A stretch of DNA of 64,000 nt from Mucilaginibacter mali. GTDB taxonomy: Bacteria; Bacteroidota; Bacteroidia; Sphingobacteriales; Sphingobacteriaceae. The translations under genes were made by a program, and so were the position numbers. Within the stretch, counting starts at the first letter, position 1. Every line of letters begins with the position of its first letter. The notes under the pieces are model-generated. The model made no database searches. It saw nothing but the letters and a program-made list of their open reading frames with translations, and was not told the origin of the DNA. Where the stretch lies: NCBI RefSeq assembly GCF_013283875.1, contig NZ_CP054139.1:1426001-1490000 (forward strand), given 5' to 3'. This document shows, piece by piece, positions 41,698 through 51,175 of the stretch.

Positions 41698-44163
41698 ATG
41701 AAATATTTAAAAGTTTTATTTACTCTAATTATATTAATTACTGCCGCTGGAAAATTTACAACGGTAAATGCCCAAAATATTCCGGCTGGTACCAGTATCG
41801 ATCAATACTCTGATGCGCAATTAAAGCTATACCTGCAGCAAGCACAAGCGCAAGGCCTGTCTGACGCGCAAATTATCCAACAGGCCCAAACTCGAGGTTT
41901 ATCTGCCGATCAGGTTGCCAAATTACAGCAACGCATAGCTAGTATACGTAAGACAGGGTCAAATAATTATGTTGCGGGCGATACCACCCAAAGCCAATCG
42001 CGCAAGGTAAACTATGGCAGTGATACTATCAGTGCACAAAATAGCCTTAATAATGGCATAAAAGGCCCCCAAATATTTGGAGCCGATTTATTTAGAAATG
42101 GTACGATATCTTCTGCACCTAATTTAAGGCTGGCTACCCCGGTAAATTACATATTAGGTCCTGACGATCAGTTGCGCATTAATGTTTATGGTAATTCAAT
42201 AGTTAACTGGAATTTGAATGTAACACCAGAGGGTAATATAAATATACCCGGAGTGGGCCCATTAAATGTGGTTGGCAAAACAATTGAACAAGCTACGCAA
42301 AGTATTAAAACTAAACTTGCAGTAAATAAGTACGCCATTGGTAAAGGTACCGATGTAAAAGTAACGTTGGGCGATATCCGAACCATTAAAGTAAGAGTTG
42401 TAGGCGAGGTTGTAAAACCTAATACCTATAATTTACAATCGTTCGCTACGGTATTTGACGCATTATATTCGTCTGGCGGTCCCAGTAATAACGGCACTTT
42501 CAGGCAAATTGAGATAATAAGAGGAAATCAGATCATCCGCAAACTGGATGTGTATGATTTTATAGTAAGTGGCAGCCAAAAAGATAACATCAGTCTGAAA
42601 GATCAGGATATCATACGTGTACCCACTTATCGTACAAGAGTTGAATTATCAGGCGAGGTGAAGATCCCCGCTTTGTTTGAAGTATTGCCTGGTGAAACGT
42701 TGCAAAATGTGATTGATTTTGCCGGCGGTTTTACCGAGCAGGCATATACCGCCCGCATAAAAGTACAACAGGTTAGTGATCAGCAACGGCGCTTGGGCGA
42801 TATTATTGAAAGTGATTATAAAAACTATATTCCTTTAAGGGGCGATAAGTATATTGTAGATAAGATACTTGACAGATATGAAAACCGCGTTACCATAAGC
42901 GGCGCCGTATTCAGGCCCGATCAATATGAACTGCAAAAAGGATTAACAATATCGCAATTAATAAAAAATGCAGGCGGTATAAAGGAAGACGCGTTTACCG
43001 GGCGTGGTAATATTACCCGTTTAAAGCCCGATAATACTACAGAGCAGGTATCTTTTGATGTTTTAGGGGTTATCAATCACACAGTGCCTGATATAACACT
43101 GCAAAGGGAAGACGTAGTTAACATAGCGTCGATATTTGATTTGCGCGATAAGTATACTGTCAATATTCAGGGTGAAGTTAGGAATGCCGGCCAGTTTGCA
43201 TATGAGGAGAACATGACAGTCCAGGATCTTATCATTAAGGCAGGCGGCCTTAGCGAAGGTGCAAGCCCAAAGCGCATTGAGGTTGCCCGCCGTGTAACTG
43301 ATAGCAACCCGTTGGCAACTAATAGTTATGTTGCAAAGGTATTCAACATCGATATCGACCCTACATTAAAAAACGGCGATACCAATTTTAAACTTGTGCC
43401 ATATGACCAGGTTTCAGTTTATATGTTACCGGGGTACCAGGCACAAAAAACAGTTAAGATTGAAGGAGAGGTTTTGTTGCCCGGACCTTATACCATCGAG
43501 AAAAAAAATGAAAAAATATCTGATATAATTGTAAGGGCAGGAGGTTTAACTGCGTCAGCTGACGTAGAAGGCGGCACGCTTAAACGTAGTAATATTGCAA
43601 TATTAGGTATAGATAAAAGTAAAGTAGATACAACAGGTATCGAAAAGGAGCATGCAAACCAGATTAAAAGGTTACAACAGGCTAACAAAGCCACAACAAA
43701 TATAGATAGCTTGCAAACCAGGAATGATTACGTAGGCATTGATTTGAAGAAGATACTTGAAAAGCCCGGTACCAGTTCAGACCTGATTTTGGAAGATGGC
43801 GATATTTTACGGATCCCCAAAAAGCAGCAAATTGTAAGGGTTAATGGCGAAGTTCTGTATCCTAGTGCCGTTGTGTTTGAAAAAGGCAAAGCATTTAGCA
43901 GTTATGTTTCTAATGCAGGAGGATACTCTCCAAAAGCGTTAAAAAGCAGGGCATATATAGTATATCCTAACGGCACTGTAAAGGGGACACATAAATTTCT
44001 ATTTTTTAATAGCCATCCAAGCGTCAGACCAGGTAGCGAAATATATGTTCCTTTAAAGCCAGAAAAAAAGGGGCTGGGTGCTACAGAAGTTGTAGGTATA
44101 ACAACAGGGGTGGCCTCTATAGGGGCTGTATTGCTGGGGGTGATAACCCTTATGAAGAAATAA
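41698..44163 (+). CDS. SLBB-domain polysaccharide export protein (Wza-like)
   Basis: An 821-residue outer-membrane/periplasmic channel component for surface polysaccharide. A signal peptide ends near NAQNIPAG. A Gln/Ala-rich helix with two related LSDAQIIQQAQ-type repeats follows. The poly-export domain is at about 145-235 (YILGPDDQLRINVYGN, GNINIPGVGPLNVVGKT). Then come about six SLBB beta-grasp repeats, each with an INxxGEVxxPGxY-like start (VRVVGEVVKPNTYNL, VNIQGEVRNAGQFAY, VKIEGEVLLPGPYTI, VRVNGEVLYPSAVVF). A C-terminal hydrophobic segment (about 793-815) may anchor it. Longer than E. coli Wza, but normal for Bacteroidota. The Wzz-like partner follows 28 bp later. Confidence 0.95.
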   Translation: MKYLKVLFTLIILITAAGKFTTVNAQNIPAGTSIDQYSDAQLKLYLQQAQAQGLSDAQIIQQAQTRGLSADQVAKLQQRIASIRKTGSNNYVAGDTTQSQSRKVNYGSDTISAQNSLNNGIKGPQIFGADLFRNGTISSAPNLRLATPVNYILGPDDQLRINVYGNSIVNWNLNVTPEGNINIPGVGPLNVVGKTIEQATQSIKTKLAVNKYAIGKGTDVKVTLGDIRTIKVRVVGEVVKPNTYNLQSFATVFDALYSSGGPSNNGTFRQIEIIRGNQIIRKLDVYDFIVSGSQKDNISLKDQDIIRVPTYRTRVELSGEVKIPALFEVLPGETLQNVIDFAGGFTEQAYTARIKVQQVSDQQRRLGDIIESDYKNYIPLRGDKYIVDKILDRYENRVTISGAVFRPDQYELQKGLTISQLIKNAGGIKEDAFTGRGNITRLKPDNTTEQVSFDVLGVINHTVPDITLQREDVVNIASIFDLRDKYTVNIQGEVRNAGQFAYEENMTVQDLIIKAGGLSEGASPKRIEVARRVTDSNPLATNSYVAKVFNIDIDPTLKNGDTNFKLVPYDQVSVYMLPGYQAQKTVKIEGEVLLPGPYTIEKKNEKISDIIVRAGGLTASADVEGGTLKRSNIAILGIDKSKVDTTGIEKEHANQIKRLQQANKATTNIDSLQTRNDYVGIDLKKILEKPGTSSDLILEDGDILRIPKKQQIVRVNGEVLYPSAVVFEKGKAFSSYVSNAGGYSPKALKSRAYIVYPNGTVKGTHKFLFFNSHPSVRPGSEIYVPLKPEKKGLGATEVVGITTGVASIGAVLLGVITLMKK

Positions 44164-44191
44164 AAATTACATAACAATTGGATTATAATAC

Positions 44192-45259
44192 ATGGAAAAC
44201 ACTGGAGATGACAAAGAGATATCTTTAAAAGATGTTGTCATCAAATTGAAAGAATGGGTAGAATTCCTTTTCTCAAAATGGCCGACAATTGTTATTATGT
44301 GTGTTATAGGCGCTATACTGGGTATAACTTACGCATATATAAAAAAGCCCATATATAAAGCACAATTAAGTTTCGCATTGGAGGATGATAAAGGGAGTAG
44401 CGGACTTTCTGCAGCAGCCGGTTTGGCAAGTCAATTCGGATTTGACATTGGTGGCGGCGGTGGCGGCGCATTTTCTGGCGATAACTTAATGGGGCTTATG
44501 AAATCGCGGTATATGGTAGAGAAAGCCTTACTTACATCTGTCAATATAAAAGGGAAAAAAGAAACACTTGCAGAGTATTATATTATTTTCAATAAGTTGC
44601 GTGATAATTGGAAGAATAAGCCTCAATTAGCCAGAATTCATTTTCTACCCGATGTTAACAGATCCACATTTTCTTTACAGCAAGACAGTTTATTAGGGGA
44701 AATTTATCGGGCGATAACAAAAACCGATCTAACAGTAGATAAAACAGATAAAAAGCTAAGTATTGTTAATATAGCAATGGCTTCTGAAAATGAATTATTT
44801 GCAAAATACTTTGTCGAAAATATAGCAAAAACAGTTTCGGATTTCTACGTGACCACTAAAACTAAAAAATCTGAACAAAATGTTAGTATTCTTCAGCATC
44901 AAACAGATTCGGTGAAGAATGAACTAAATAATGACCTTGGTGGCGTTGCTTCCTCAATCGATGCAACACCTAATATAAATCCGGCCCGTCAGATACTCAG
45001 AACCCCATCACAATATAGACAGGTGAAGGTAGTTGCAGACCAGGCAATACTAACAGAGCTTGTAAAAAATCTGGAAGTATCAAAGATAGCTTTAAGAAAA
45101 GAAACCCCCCTCATACAAATTATAGATACCCCTATCCTGCCGTTGGAAAAGGAAAAGGTAGGGAGGTTGAAGGGAGCAATATTAGGTGGAGGGATAATGG
45201 GCTTTTTGACAGTTTGCTTTTTTTTATTAAAAAGACTAATAATCGACTTATTAAAATAA
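44192..45259 (+). CDS. Wzz/chain-length-determinant family protein
   Basis: A 355-residue inner-membrane protein that controls polysaccharide chain length with the Wza-like channel. Two membrane spans (about 31-50, IVIMCVIGAILGITYAYI, and about 327-346, GGGIMGFLTVCFFLL) surround a large periplasmic coiled-coil region. The family motif IYKAQLSFALEDD follows the first span. A glycine-rich loop (GGGGGGAFSG) occurs near residues 88-100. There is no cytoplasmic tyrosine kinase domain. It lies between the export gene and legB. Confidence 0.92.
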   Translation: MENTGDDKEISLKDVVIKLKEWVEFLFSKWPTIVIMCVIGAILGITYAYIKKPIYKAQLSFALEDDKGSSGLSAAAGLASQFGFDIGGGGGGAFSGDNLMGLMKSRYMVEKALLTSVNIKGKKETLAEYYIIFNKLRDNWKNKPQLARIHFLPDVNRSTFSLQQDSLLGEIYRAITKTDLTVDKTDKKLSIVNIAMASENELFAKYFVENIAKTVSDFYVTTKTKKSEQNVSILQHQTDSVKNELNNDLGGVASSIDATPNINPARQILRTPSQYRQVKVVADQAILTELVKNLEVSKIALRKETPLIQIIDTPILPLEKEKVGRLKGAILGGGIMGFLTVCFFLLKRLIIDLLK

Positions 45260-45262
45260 CTA

Positions 45263-46261
45263 ATGAATTTGCAAGGAAAAAAGGTTTTAGTAACAGGAGC
45301 TGATGGTTTTATCGGGAGTCATTTGGTTGAATTATTACTACAGGAAGGAGCAATAATTCGGGCATTTGTTTATTACAACTCCTTTAATAGCTGGGGATGG
45401 TTGGAGACGTTGCCTAAGGAGAAATTACAACAAATAGAGATTTTTGCCGGCGATATTAGAGATCCTAATGGAGTGAGAACAGCAATGAAGGATATAAATG
45501 TAGTATTTCATTTAGCGGCATTGATAGCTATACCATTCAGCTACCATTCACCAGATTCGTATATTGATACCAATGTAAAAGGTACCTTAAATATTGTTCA
45601 AGCAGCAAAAGATATGCACGTTGAACGTATATTGGTTACCTCAACTTCCGAGGTTTATGGTACTGCAAAATATATTCCGATAGATGAAATCCATGAGCGC
45701 CAGCCCCAATCACCTTATTCTGCATCAAAGATTGGCGCCGATGCTATTGCTGATTCTTTTTACCGCAGCTTTGATCTGCCCTTAACCATTGTACGGCCAT
45801 TTAATACATACGGGCCAAGGCAATCCGCACGTGCCGTTATCCCAACCATTATTTCTCAGCTGTTAAATGGAATGAGAGAAATAAAATTAGGTGACACATC
45901 ACCTACACGGGATCTGTTATATGTAAAAGACACAGTGAAGGGGTTTGTGGAAATAGCAAAGTCAGATAAACTGAATGGACAGGACTGTAATATTGCTACG
46001 CAATCTGAAATTTCGGTTGGAAACCTTGCCCAGGAACTGATCAATCAGATTAACCCAGACGCTAGAATAGTGTCAGATGAACAGAGATTGAGACCAAGCA
46101 AATCAGAAGTGTTCAGGCTGTATGGCTCTAATGAAAAAATTATTAAAAATACAAATTGGAAACAATCATATAGCCTGCAACAAGGCTTGGCTGAAACTAT
46201 AGAATGGTTTAAAAAACCTGAAAATTTAACGCAATACAAAGCCGATATCTATAATATTTAA
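45263..46261 (+). CDS. legB: NAD-dependent nucleotide-sugar 4,6-dehydratase (LegB)
   Basis: A 332-residue extended SDR enzyme. It has GADGFIGSHLVELLL, the conserved FVYYNSFNSWGWLE, HLAALIAIPFSYHSPDSYIDTN, TSTSEVYGTA and YSASK, all in the pattern of LegB, which dehydrates a nucleotide-linked GlcNAc at C4/C6 as the first committed step of legionaminic acid synthesis. In Campylobacter the substrate is GDP-GlcNAc. It is followed at 3 bp by the aminotransferase LegC, its next step. The assignment rests on sequence and gene order together. Confidence 0.93.
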   Translation: MNLQGKKVLVTGADGFIGSHLVELLLQEGAIIRAFVYYNSFNSWGWLETLPKEKLQQIEIFAGDIRDPNGVRTAMKDINVVFHLAALIAIPFSYHSPDSYIDTNVKGTLNIVQAAKDMHVERILVTSTSEVYGTAKYIPIDEIHERQPQSPYSASKIGADAIADSFYRSFDLPLTIVRPFNTYGPRQSARAVIPTIISQLLNGMREIKLGDTSPTRDLLYVKDTVKGFVEIAKSDKLNGQDCNIATQSEISVGNLAQELINQINPDARIVSDEQRLRPSKSEVFRLYGSNEKIIKNTNWKQSYSLQQGLAETIEWFKKPENLTQYKADIYNI

Positions 46262-46264
46262 ATT

Positions 46265-47419
46265 ATGGATAAAAATTATTTCGAGAACATAATTCTTTGT
46301 ATTAAAGAACAATTCACACAGCAGAATTTTATACCATTACACGCCCCCGTTTTTATAGGTAACGAAAAAGCGTATGTAATGGATACACTTGAATCTACCT
46401 TTGTGTCGTCAGTTGGCGCATATGTTGATCGCTTTGAAAAAATGATGTGTGATATTACTGGCGCTAAATATGCCGTGGCTATTGTTAATGGTACCAATGC
46501 TTTGCATATGGCTGCTTTGCTTGCAGGGGTAAAGCCTGGAGATGAAGTTATATCTCAAAGCTTAACTTTTATAGCCACGTGCAATGCGATAAGTTATATT
46601 GGTGCTCAGCCAGTATTTGTTGATATTGATAGATCTACATTAGGGATGTCTCCTGAATCACTAGCTGATTTTTTAACTAAAAATGCAATTATTGGCGAGG
46701 ATGGGTATTCTTATAACAAGTTAAGCGGCAAACGTATAAAAGCCTGTGTACCAATGCATACATTTGGGTTTCCCTGCCGGATAGATGAAATAGCAGTAAT
46801 ATGCGACAAATGGAATATTACGTTGATAGAAGACGCAGCAGAATCCATCGGCAGTTATTATAAACGCAAGCACACCGGTATTTATGGCAATATTGGCGTA
46901 TTTAGTTTTAATGGCAATAAAACGATTACGTGCGGCGGCGGCGGTGCATTGATCACCAATGATCAACTAATAGCTAAACGAGCAAAGCATTTAACAACGC
47001 AAGCCAAGGTGGCTCACCCCTGGGCTTTTATACACGATGAAGTAGGCTATAATTACAGAATGCCCAATATTAATGCAGCATTGGCATGTGCTCAACTTGA
47101 ACAGCTTGATAATTTTGTTAAAAATAAACGTGAATTAGCCGCCATTTATAAGGATAAATTTAAAAAAATAGGAGCTAATTTTTTTTCTGAGCCTGCTGAT
47201 GCCAAATCTAACTATTGGTTAAATGTGCTGATTATGGATAATTTGCGCCAAAGAAACGAGTTTCTTGAATTTGCAAACGCCAATAATGTAATGAGCAGGC
47301 CGGCTTGGGAGCTGATGCACAGGTTACCAATGTTTAAAAATGCTGTTTGTGCAGATCTAAATAACAGTGAATGGCTGTCGGATAGGTTGGTGAACATACC
47401 AAGTAGTGTAAGATTATAA
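46265..47419 (+). CDS. legC: PLP-dependent nucleotide-sugar aminotransferase (LegC)
   Basis: A 384-residue DegT/DnrJ/EryC1-type aminotransferase. The PLP lysine is Lys219 in FSFNGNKTITCGGGG and the conserved Asp190 is in IEDAAESIG. The N-terminus (FIPLHAPVFIGNEKAYV) and VGAYVDRFEKMMCDITGAKYA match the LegC group, which aminates C4 of the 4-keto-6-deoxy sugar made by LegB. It begins 3 bp after legB, so the two are cotranscribed. The acyl carrier protein gene comes next. Confidence 0.93.
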   Translation: MDKNYFENIILCIKEQFTQQNFIPLHAPVFIGNEKAYVMDTLESTFVSSVGAYVDRFEKMMCDITGAKYAVAIVNGTNALHMAALLAGVKPGDEVISQSLTFIATCNAISYIGAQPVFVDIDRSTLGMSPESLADFLTKNAIIGEDGYSYNKLSGKRIKACVPMHTFGFPCRIDEIAVICDKWNITLIEDAAESIGSYYKRKHTGIYGNIGVFSFNGNKTITCGGGGALITNDQLIAKRAKHLTTQAKVAHPWAFIHDEVGYNYRMPNINAALACAQLEQLDNFVKNKRELAAIYKDKFKKIGANFFSEPADAKSNYWLNVLIMDNLRQRNEFLEFANANNVMSRPAWELMHRLPMFKNAVCADLNNSEWLSDRLVNIPSSVRL

Positions 47420-47435
47420 TAAAATAATAAGTATC

Positions 47436-47666
47436 ATGGAATTGGATAAATTCATAAAAAATTTCGCAAATCAGTTTGATGAAACGGATATAGCTGTGTT
47501 TGAAGCAGGGACAATTTTTAAAGATCTGGAAGAATGGTCTTCTTTAACTGCATTATCAATTATTGCAATGATAGATAATGAATACGGTGTAAAAATAGCT
47601 GGGAGTGATATAAAAAACGCCTCAAAAATTGAAGATTTGTATAATATAATTGCCCAGAGAAAATAA
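47436..47666 (+). CDS. Acyl carrier protein
   Basis: A 76-residue acidic four-helix protein. The phosphopantetheine attachment site is Ser36 in EEWSSLTAL; the Asp before the serine in the usual DSL motif is a Ser here. The helix II/III pattern SIIAMIDNEYGVKI and the DIKNASKIEDLYNII end fit the family. It is too far from the housekeeping fatty-acid genes to be the cell's main ACP. It sits between legC and a FabG-like reductase, forming a three-gene acyl module with the FabH-like gene. Confidence 0.93.
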   Translation: MELDKFIKNFANQFDETDIAVFEAGTIFKDLEEWSSLTALSIIAMIDNEYGVKIAGSDIKNASKIEDLYNIIAQRK

Positions 47667-47719
47667 TTATTTTTACTATAAATATATTCAATTTAATTTA
47701 ATGGTGCGATAATTTTCCT

Positions 47720-48472
47720 ATGACGTATAATCCCTTTTCATTAGCTAACAAAAAAATACTTATAACCGGTGCCTCATCCGGCATCGGAAGATCTGTAGCT
47801 ATTGAATGCTCTAAGCTGGGTGCAGATGTATTTATAAGCGGCCGTAATGCTGAAAGGTTGAATGAGACTTATGCACTTTTAGCAAAAGGAAATAATGGGC
47901 AGATAACCGCAGACCTTAATTCACCAGAAGATCTGGCATTTCTTGTCAACAAAATTACTGCTATCGATGGCATTGTACACTGCGCAGGCATCTTTGGACA
48001 TAAACCTTTTACTTTTTTGCAAAAAACCGATTTTGCAGAGATGTTTGACATTAATTTTTTTGCTCCTGCGCAAATGACAATTGAGCTGCTTAAACAAAAG
48101 AAGATCAGTAAAAATGGGTCGATCGTTTTTATAACATCAATTTCCGGTATCCTCACATCTTATTATGGCGGGGCACTTTATTCATCAACCAAGGGTGCGT
48201 TAAACGGACTTATAAAAGGAATGGCGTTAGATCTGTCTGCAAAAAAAATAAGGGTTAACAGCGTAATGCCTGCCATGGTTACAACTGATATTATGAGCAA
48301 TGGTGCTGTAACTGATGAACAGATTAACGCTGATATAAAAAAATATCCGCTAAGCAGGTATGGCAAGCCCGAAGAAGTAGCATATGCTGTTGTATATCTC
48401 CTTTCTGATGCTTCGTCGTGGGTTACTGGTTCAAACATCCTGTTAGACGGCGGCAGGACAATAGCATATTAA
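47720..48472 (+). CDS. SDR-family reductase, FabG-like
   Basis: A 250-residue classical short-chain dehydrogenase/reductase. It has GASSGIGRS (17-25), a HCAG strand end, a catalytic Ser in FITSISG (about 140-143) and YSSTK (Tyr154, Lys158), with a C-terminal WVTGSNILLDGG. Its place between an ACP and a KAS III gene suggests 3-oxoacyl-ACP reduction (giving a 3-hydroxyacyl-ACP). Action on a sugar is the alternative. It ends one base before the KAS III start. Confidence 0.9.
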   Translation: MTYNPFSLANKKILITGASSGIGRSVAIECSKLGADVFISGRNAERLNETYALLAKGNNGQITADLNSPEDLAFLVNKITAIDGIVHCAGIFGHKPFTFLQKTDFAEMFDINFFAPAQMTIELLKQKKISKNGSIVFITSISGILTSYYGGALYSSTKGALNGLIKGMALDLSAKKIRVNSVMPAMVTTDIMSNGAVTDEQINADIKKYPLSRYGKPEEVAYAVVYLLSDASSWVTGSNILLDGGRTIAY

Positions 48473-48473
48473 T

Positions 48474-49481
48474 ATGAAGGCATTTATAAATAGTATATCG
48501 TATTATCTGCCAGAGAAAATTGTAACAAATGAAGATCTTATTTCGGACTTTCCGGAATGGACTGCAGAGAAAATAGTAAAAAAGATCGGTATTAATAAGC
48601 GGCATATAGCCGCTGAAAATGAATTTGCGTCGGACCTGGCATTTCACGCAGCCGAAAAACTATTTAACGAACACAATATTGACCGTTCAATAATAGATTA
48701 CTTATTGTATTGTACCCAATCGCCAGATTATTTTCTTCCAACCACTGCTTGCTTATTGCAAAACAGGTTGAAATTATCTGTTAACACAGGGGCATTGGAT
48801 TTTAATTTAGGTTGCTCCGGATTTGTTTATGGGTTATCGTTGGCTAAAGGATTAATCGCGGGACAGGTTGCAAAAAATGTTTTACTTATAACTTCAGAAA
48901 CTTATAGTAAAAGTATACACCAAAAGGATAAAAGTAACAAAGCCATATTTGGTGATGGGGCAACAGCCACATTAATTTCAACACATGGTTTTGCCGAAAT
49001 TGGCATGTTTGCGTTAGGTGCCGATGGCTCTGGCGCGGATAACCTGATGATAAAAACAGGCGGGTTCCGTTTTAAAAATCGACTAAATGATTTGTATTTT
49101 GATGAAAACGAGAACCCCATTTCATCGGATTATCTTTATATGAACGGAGTAGAAATATTTAATTTTACTTTAAGTGCCGTTCCGGAGCTTGTAAAAAACA
49201 CTTTGCAAAAAAATAAATTATCACAAGGTGACATAAATATGTTTGTTTTTCATCAGGCAAATAGATTTATGATGGACTTTTTACGTAAAAAAATAAAAAT
49301 AGAAGAAGAAAGATTTTATTACTATTTAGAGGAAGTAGGAAACACGGTTTCGTCAACCATTCCTATCGCCTTATATCATGCCCAAAAAGATGGCCTATTA
49401 AAAGGGAATATAGTTTTAGCCGGCTTTGGTGTAGGCTATTCCTGGGCAGGCACCGTATTAAAATATGCCCCCTTAACCTGA
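48474..49481 (+). CDS. 3-oxoacyl-ACP synthase III-like (FabH-like)
   Basis: A 335-residue thiolase-fold condensing enzyme. The catalytic triad is visible: Cys114 (NLGCSGFVYGL), His260 (FVFHQANR) and Asn290 (VGNTVSST). It has ITSETYSK and the FGDGATATLI motif. In fatty-acid synthesis such enzymes join acetyl-CoA to malonyl-ACP to give acetoacetyl-ACP. With the adjacent reductase and ACP, the product would be 3-hydroxybutyryl-ACP. Its position inside a legionaminic-acid cluster suggests that the acyl group is used on the sugar. The chain length is inferred, not visible. Confidence 0.92.
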   Translation: MKAFINSISYYLPEKIVTNEDLISDFPEWTAEKIVKKIGINKRHIAAENEFASDLAFHAAEKLFNEHNIDRSIIDYLLYCTQSPDYFLPTTACLLQNRLKLSVNTGALDFNLGCSGFVYGLSLAKGLIAGQVAKNVLLITSETYSKSIHQKDKSNKAIFGDGATATLISTHGFAEIGMFALGADGSGADNLMIKTGGFRFKNRLNDLYFDENENPISSDYLYMNGVEIFNFTLSAVPELVKNTLQKNKLSQGDINMFVFHQANRFMMDFLRKKIKIEEERFYYYLEEVGNTVSSTIPIALYHAQKDGLLKGNIVLAGFGVGYSWAGTVLKYAPLT

Positions 49482-49526
49482 TCATATTGAGCGACAGATT
49501 TAAGAAAAGAAATTGTTAAATGCATC

Positions 49527-50162
49527 ATGGAAGATATATATATATTAGGCAGCGGAGGCTTTGCAAAGGAAGTTTATGCGTTAGTTAAATCGTTAAATCT
49601 TTATAAAGTTGTAGCATTTGTTGACATCGAAGAAAGAGATGACATTCGTTTTAATGAACGTAGCGTGCCGGTAATTTCAGAGGACGGTCTTGCAACAATA
49701 AGTAATAAAGCAGATAACAAGGTAAATTTAGCCATTGGTGTTGGCGATCCGCTTTTAATTACCAAGCTGGCACATAAGTTTAACGATTTTGTTTTTCCCA
49801 ATCTCATCCATCCGTCTGCTATATATGACATTCATGAAGTGGAATTTGGCAGAGGAAATGTTATTACAGCCGGTGTAATATTTACAACTTGCATTAGCGT
49901 TAAGGATTTTAATATTTTTAATTTATCCGCCACTATTGGGCACGACTGTCAAATCGGGAGTTACAATGTGATAAACCCATCTGTAAATTTATCTGGTGGA
50001 TTGCATATTGGCAACAGTAATTTATTTGGCGTTGGTTCTGTGATTTTGCAACATTTAAACGTGGGTAACAATAATACGATAGGGGCATCTGCCTTGGTGA
50101 CGAAAAATATCGATAATGATTCTATACACATAGGGGTACCGGCTAAAAAATTTTTAAAATAA
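49527..50162 (+). CDS. NeuD/PglD-like sugar acyltransferase (left-handed beta-helix)
   Basis: A 211-residue acyltransferase. An N-terminal Rossmann-like domain (YILGSGGFAKEVYALVKS) is followed by hexapeptide repeats forming a left-handed beta-helix. The catalytic base is His139 in ATIGHDCQIG. It should N-acylate the 4-amino group produced by LegC (the LegH role). The donor might be acetyl-CoA, or the product of the neighbouring ACP module; the sequence does not decide. It overlaps the next gene by 1 bp. Confidence 0.88.
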   Translation: MEDIYILGSGGFAKEVYALVKSLNLYKVVAFVDIEERDDIRFNERSVPVISEDGLATISNKADNKVNLAIGVGDPLLITKLAHKFNDFVFPNLIHPSAIYDIHEVEFGRGNVITAGVIFTTCISVKDFNIFNLSATIGHDCQIGSYNVINPSVNLSGGLHIGNSNLFGVGSVILQHLNVGNNNTIGASALVTKNIDNDSIHIGVPAKKFLK

Positions 50163-51172
50163 TGGGATCAACAATTATAATCGCCGAAGCTGGGGTTAAT
50201 CATAATGGCATTATGGAAAATGCTTTCCGTTTGATTGACGAAGCGGCAAATGCCGGTGCAGATTATGTAAAATTTCAAACATTTAAAACAGAGTTGTCGA
50301 TTACTAAAAATGCTGGCAAAGCAGCCTATCAAATAAAAAACTCAACCATTGAAAATGAATCGCAATTTGAAATGGTAAAGAAACTTGAGTTATCATTTAA
50401 ACAGCATGATGAGCTTATCAGTTATTGCAAGGCCAAAAATATAAAGTTTTTTTCAACAGCTTTTGATCGTGATTCACTAAATTATCTTGCACAGGCAGGG
50501 TTAGATTTGGTTAAGATTCCATCGGGTGAAATTACAAATCTCCCATACCTGCGTCATGCTGCAAAACTGTTTAAAAAAGTAATCCTATCTACTGGTATGG
50601 CACAATTAACCGAAATAAGACAGGCTGTTGATGTTTTTCTTCGATCGGGTATTTTGATCAGTGATATTGCGATACTTCATTGTAATACAGAATATCCTAC
50701 GCCTATGAAAGACGTAAACCTTATGGCGATGCTCAATATTAAAAAAGAGTTTGAAACAGAGGTAGGGTATTCAGACCATACATTGGGCATTGAGGTGCCA
50801 ATTGCTGCTGTAGCCTTAGGGGCGTCAGTTATTGAGAAACATTTCACATTGGACAAAACAATGGATGGGCCGGACCATCGCGCTTCGCTGGAGCCTGCCG
50901 AATTAAAGGCCATGGTTACCGCTATTAGAAACATTGATATCGCGATTTCAGGTTCAGGGATAAAGGAGCCGTCTGAATCTGAAAAAAAGAATATAGAAAT
51001 AGCCAGAAAAAGCATAGTGGCTTATTGTAATATATCAAAAGGCGAATACTTTTCGGAAAATAATTTAGCTGTAAAACGACCAGGAAATGGCATTTCTCCA
51101 ATGAAGTGGGACGAAGTTATTGGAAAAATAGCGAAACGGGACTTCTTTGAAGATGAATTAATAGAACTATAA
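50162..51172 (+). CDS. legI: Nonulosonic acid synthase (NeuB/LegI)
   Basis: A 336-residue enzyme that condenses phosphoenolpyruvate with a six-carbon sugar to make a nine-carbon sialic-acid-like sugar, here probably legionaminic acid. TIM-barrel motifs: IAEAGVNHNG, ADYVKFQTFK, KIPSGEITNLPYL, ILSTGMAQ, LHCNTEYPTP, GYSDHTLG and EKHFTLDKTMDGPDHRASL. A C-terminal SAF antifreeze-like domain contains SIVAYCNISKGEYFSENNLAVKRPG. Full length. It begins by 1-bp overlap with the acyltransferase and is followed 3 bp later by the 2-epimerase gene. Confidence 0.93.
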   Translation: MGSTIIIAEAGVNHNGIMENAFRLIDEAANAGADYVKFQTFKTELSITKNAGKAAYQIKNSTIENESQFEMVKKLELSFKQHDELISYCKAKNIKFFSTAFDRDSLNYLAQAGLDLVKIPSGEITNLPYLRHAAKLFKKVILSTGMAQLTEIRQAVDVFLRSGILISDIAILHCNTEYPTPMKDVNLMAMLNIKKEFETEVGYSDHTLGIEVPIAAVALGASVIEKHFTLDKTMDGPDHRASLEPAELKAMVTAIRNIDIAISGSGIKEPSESEKKNIEIARKSIVAYCNISKGEYFSENNLAVKRPGNGISPMKWDEVIGKIAKRDFFEDELIEL

Positions 51173-51175
51173 CAG

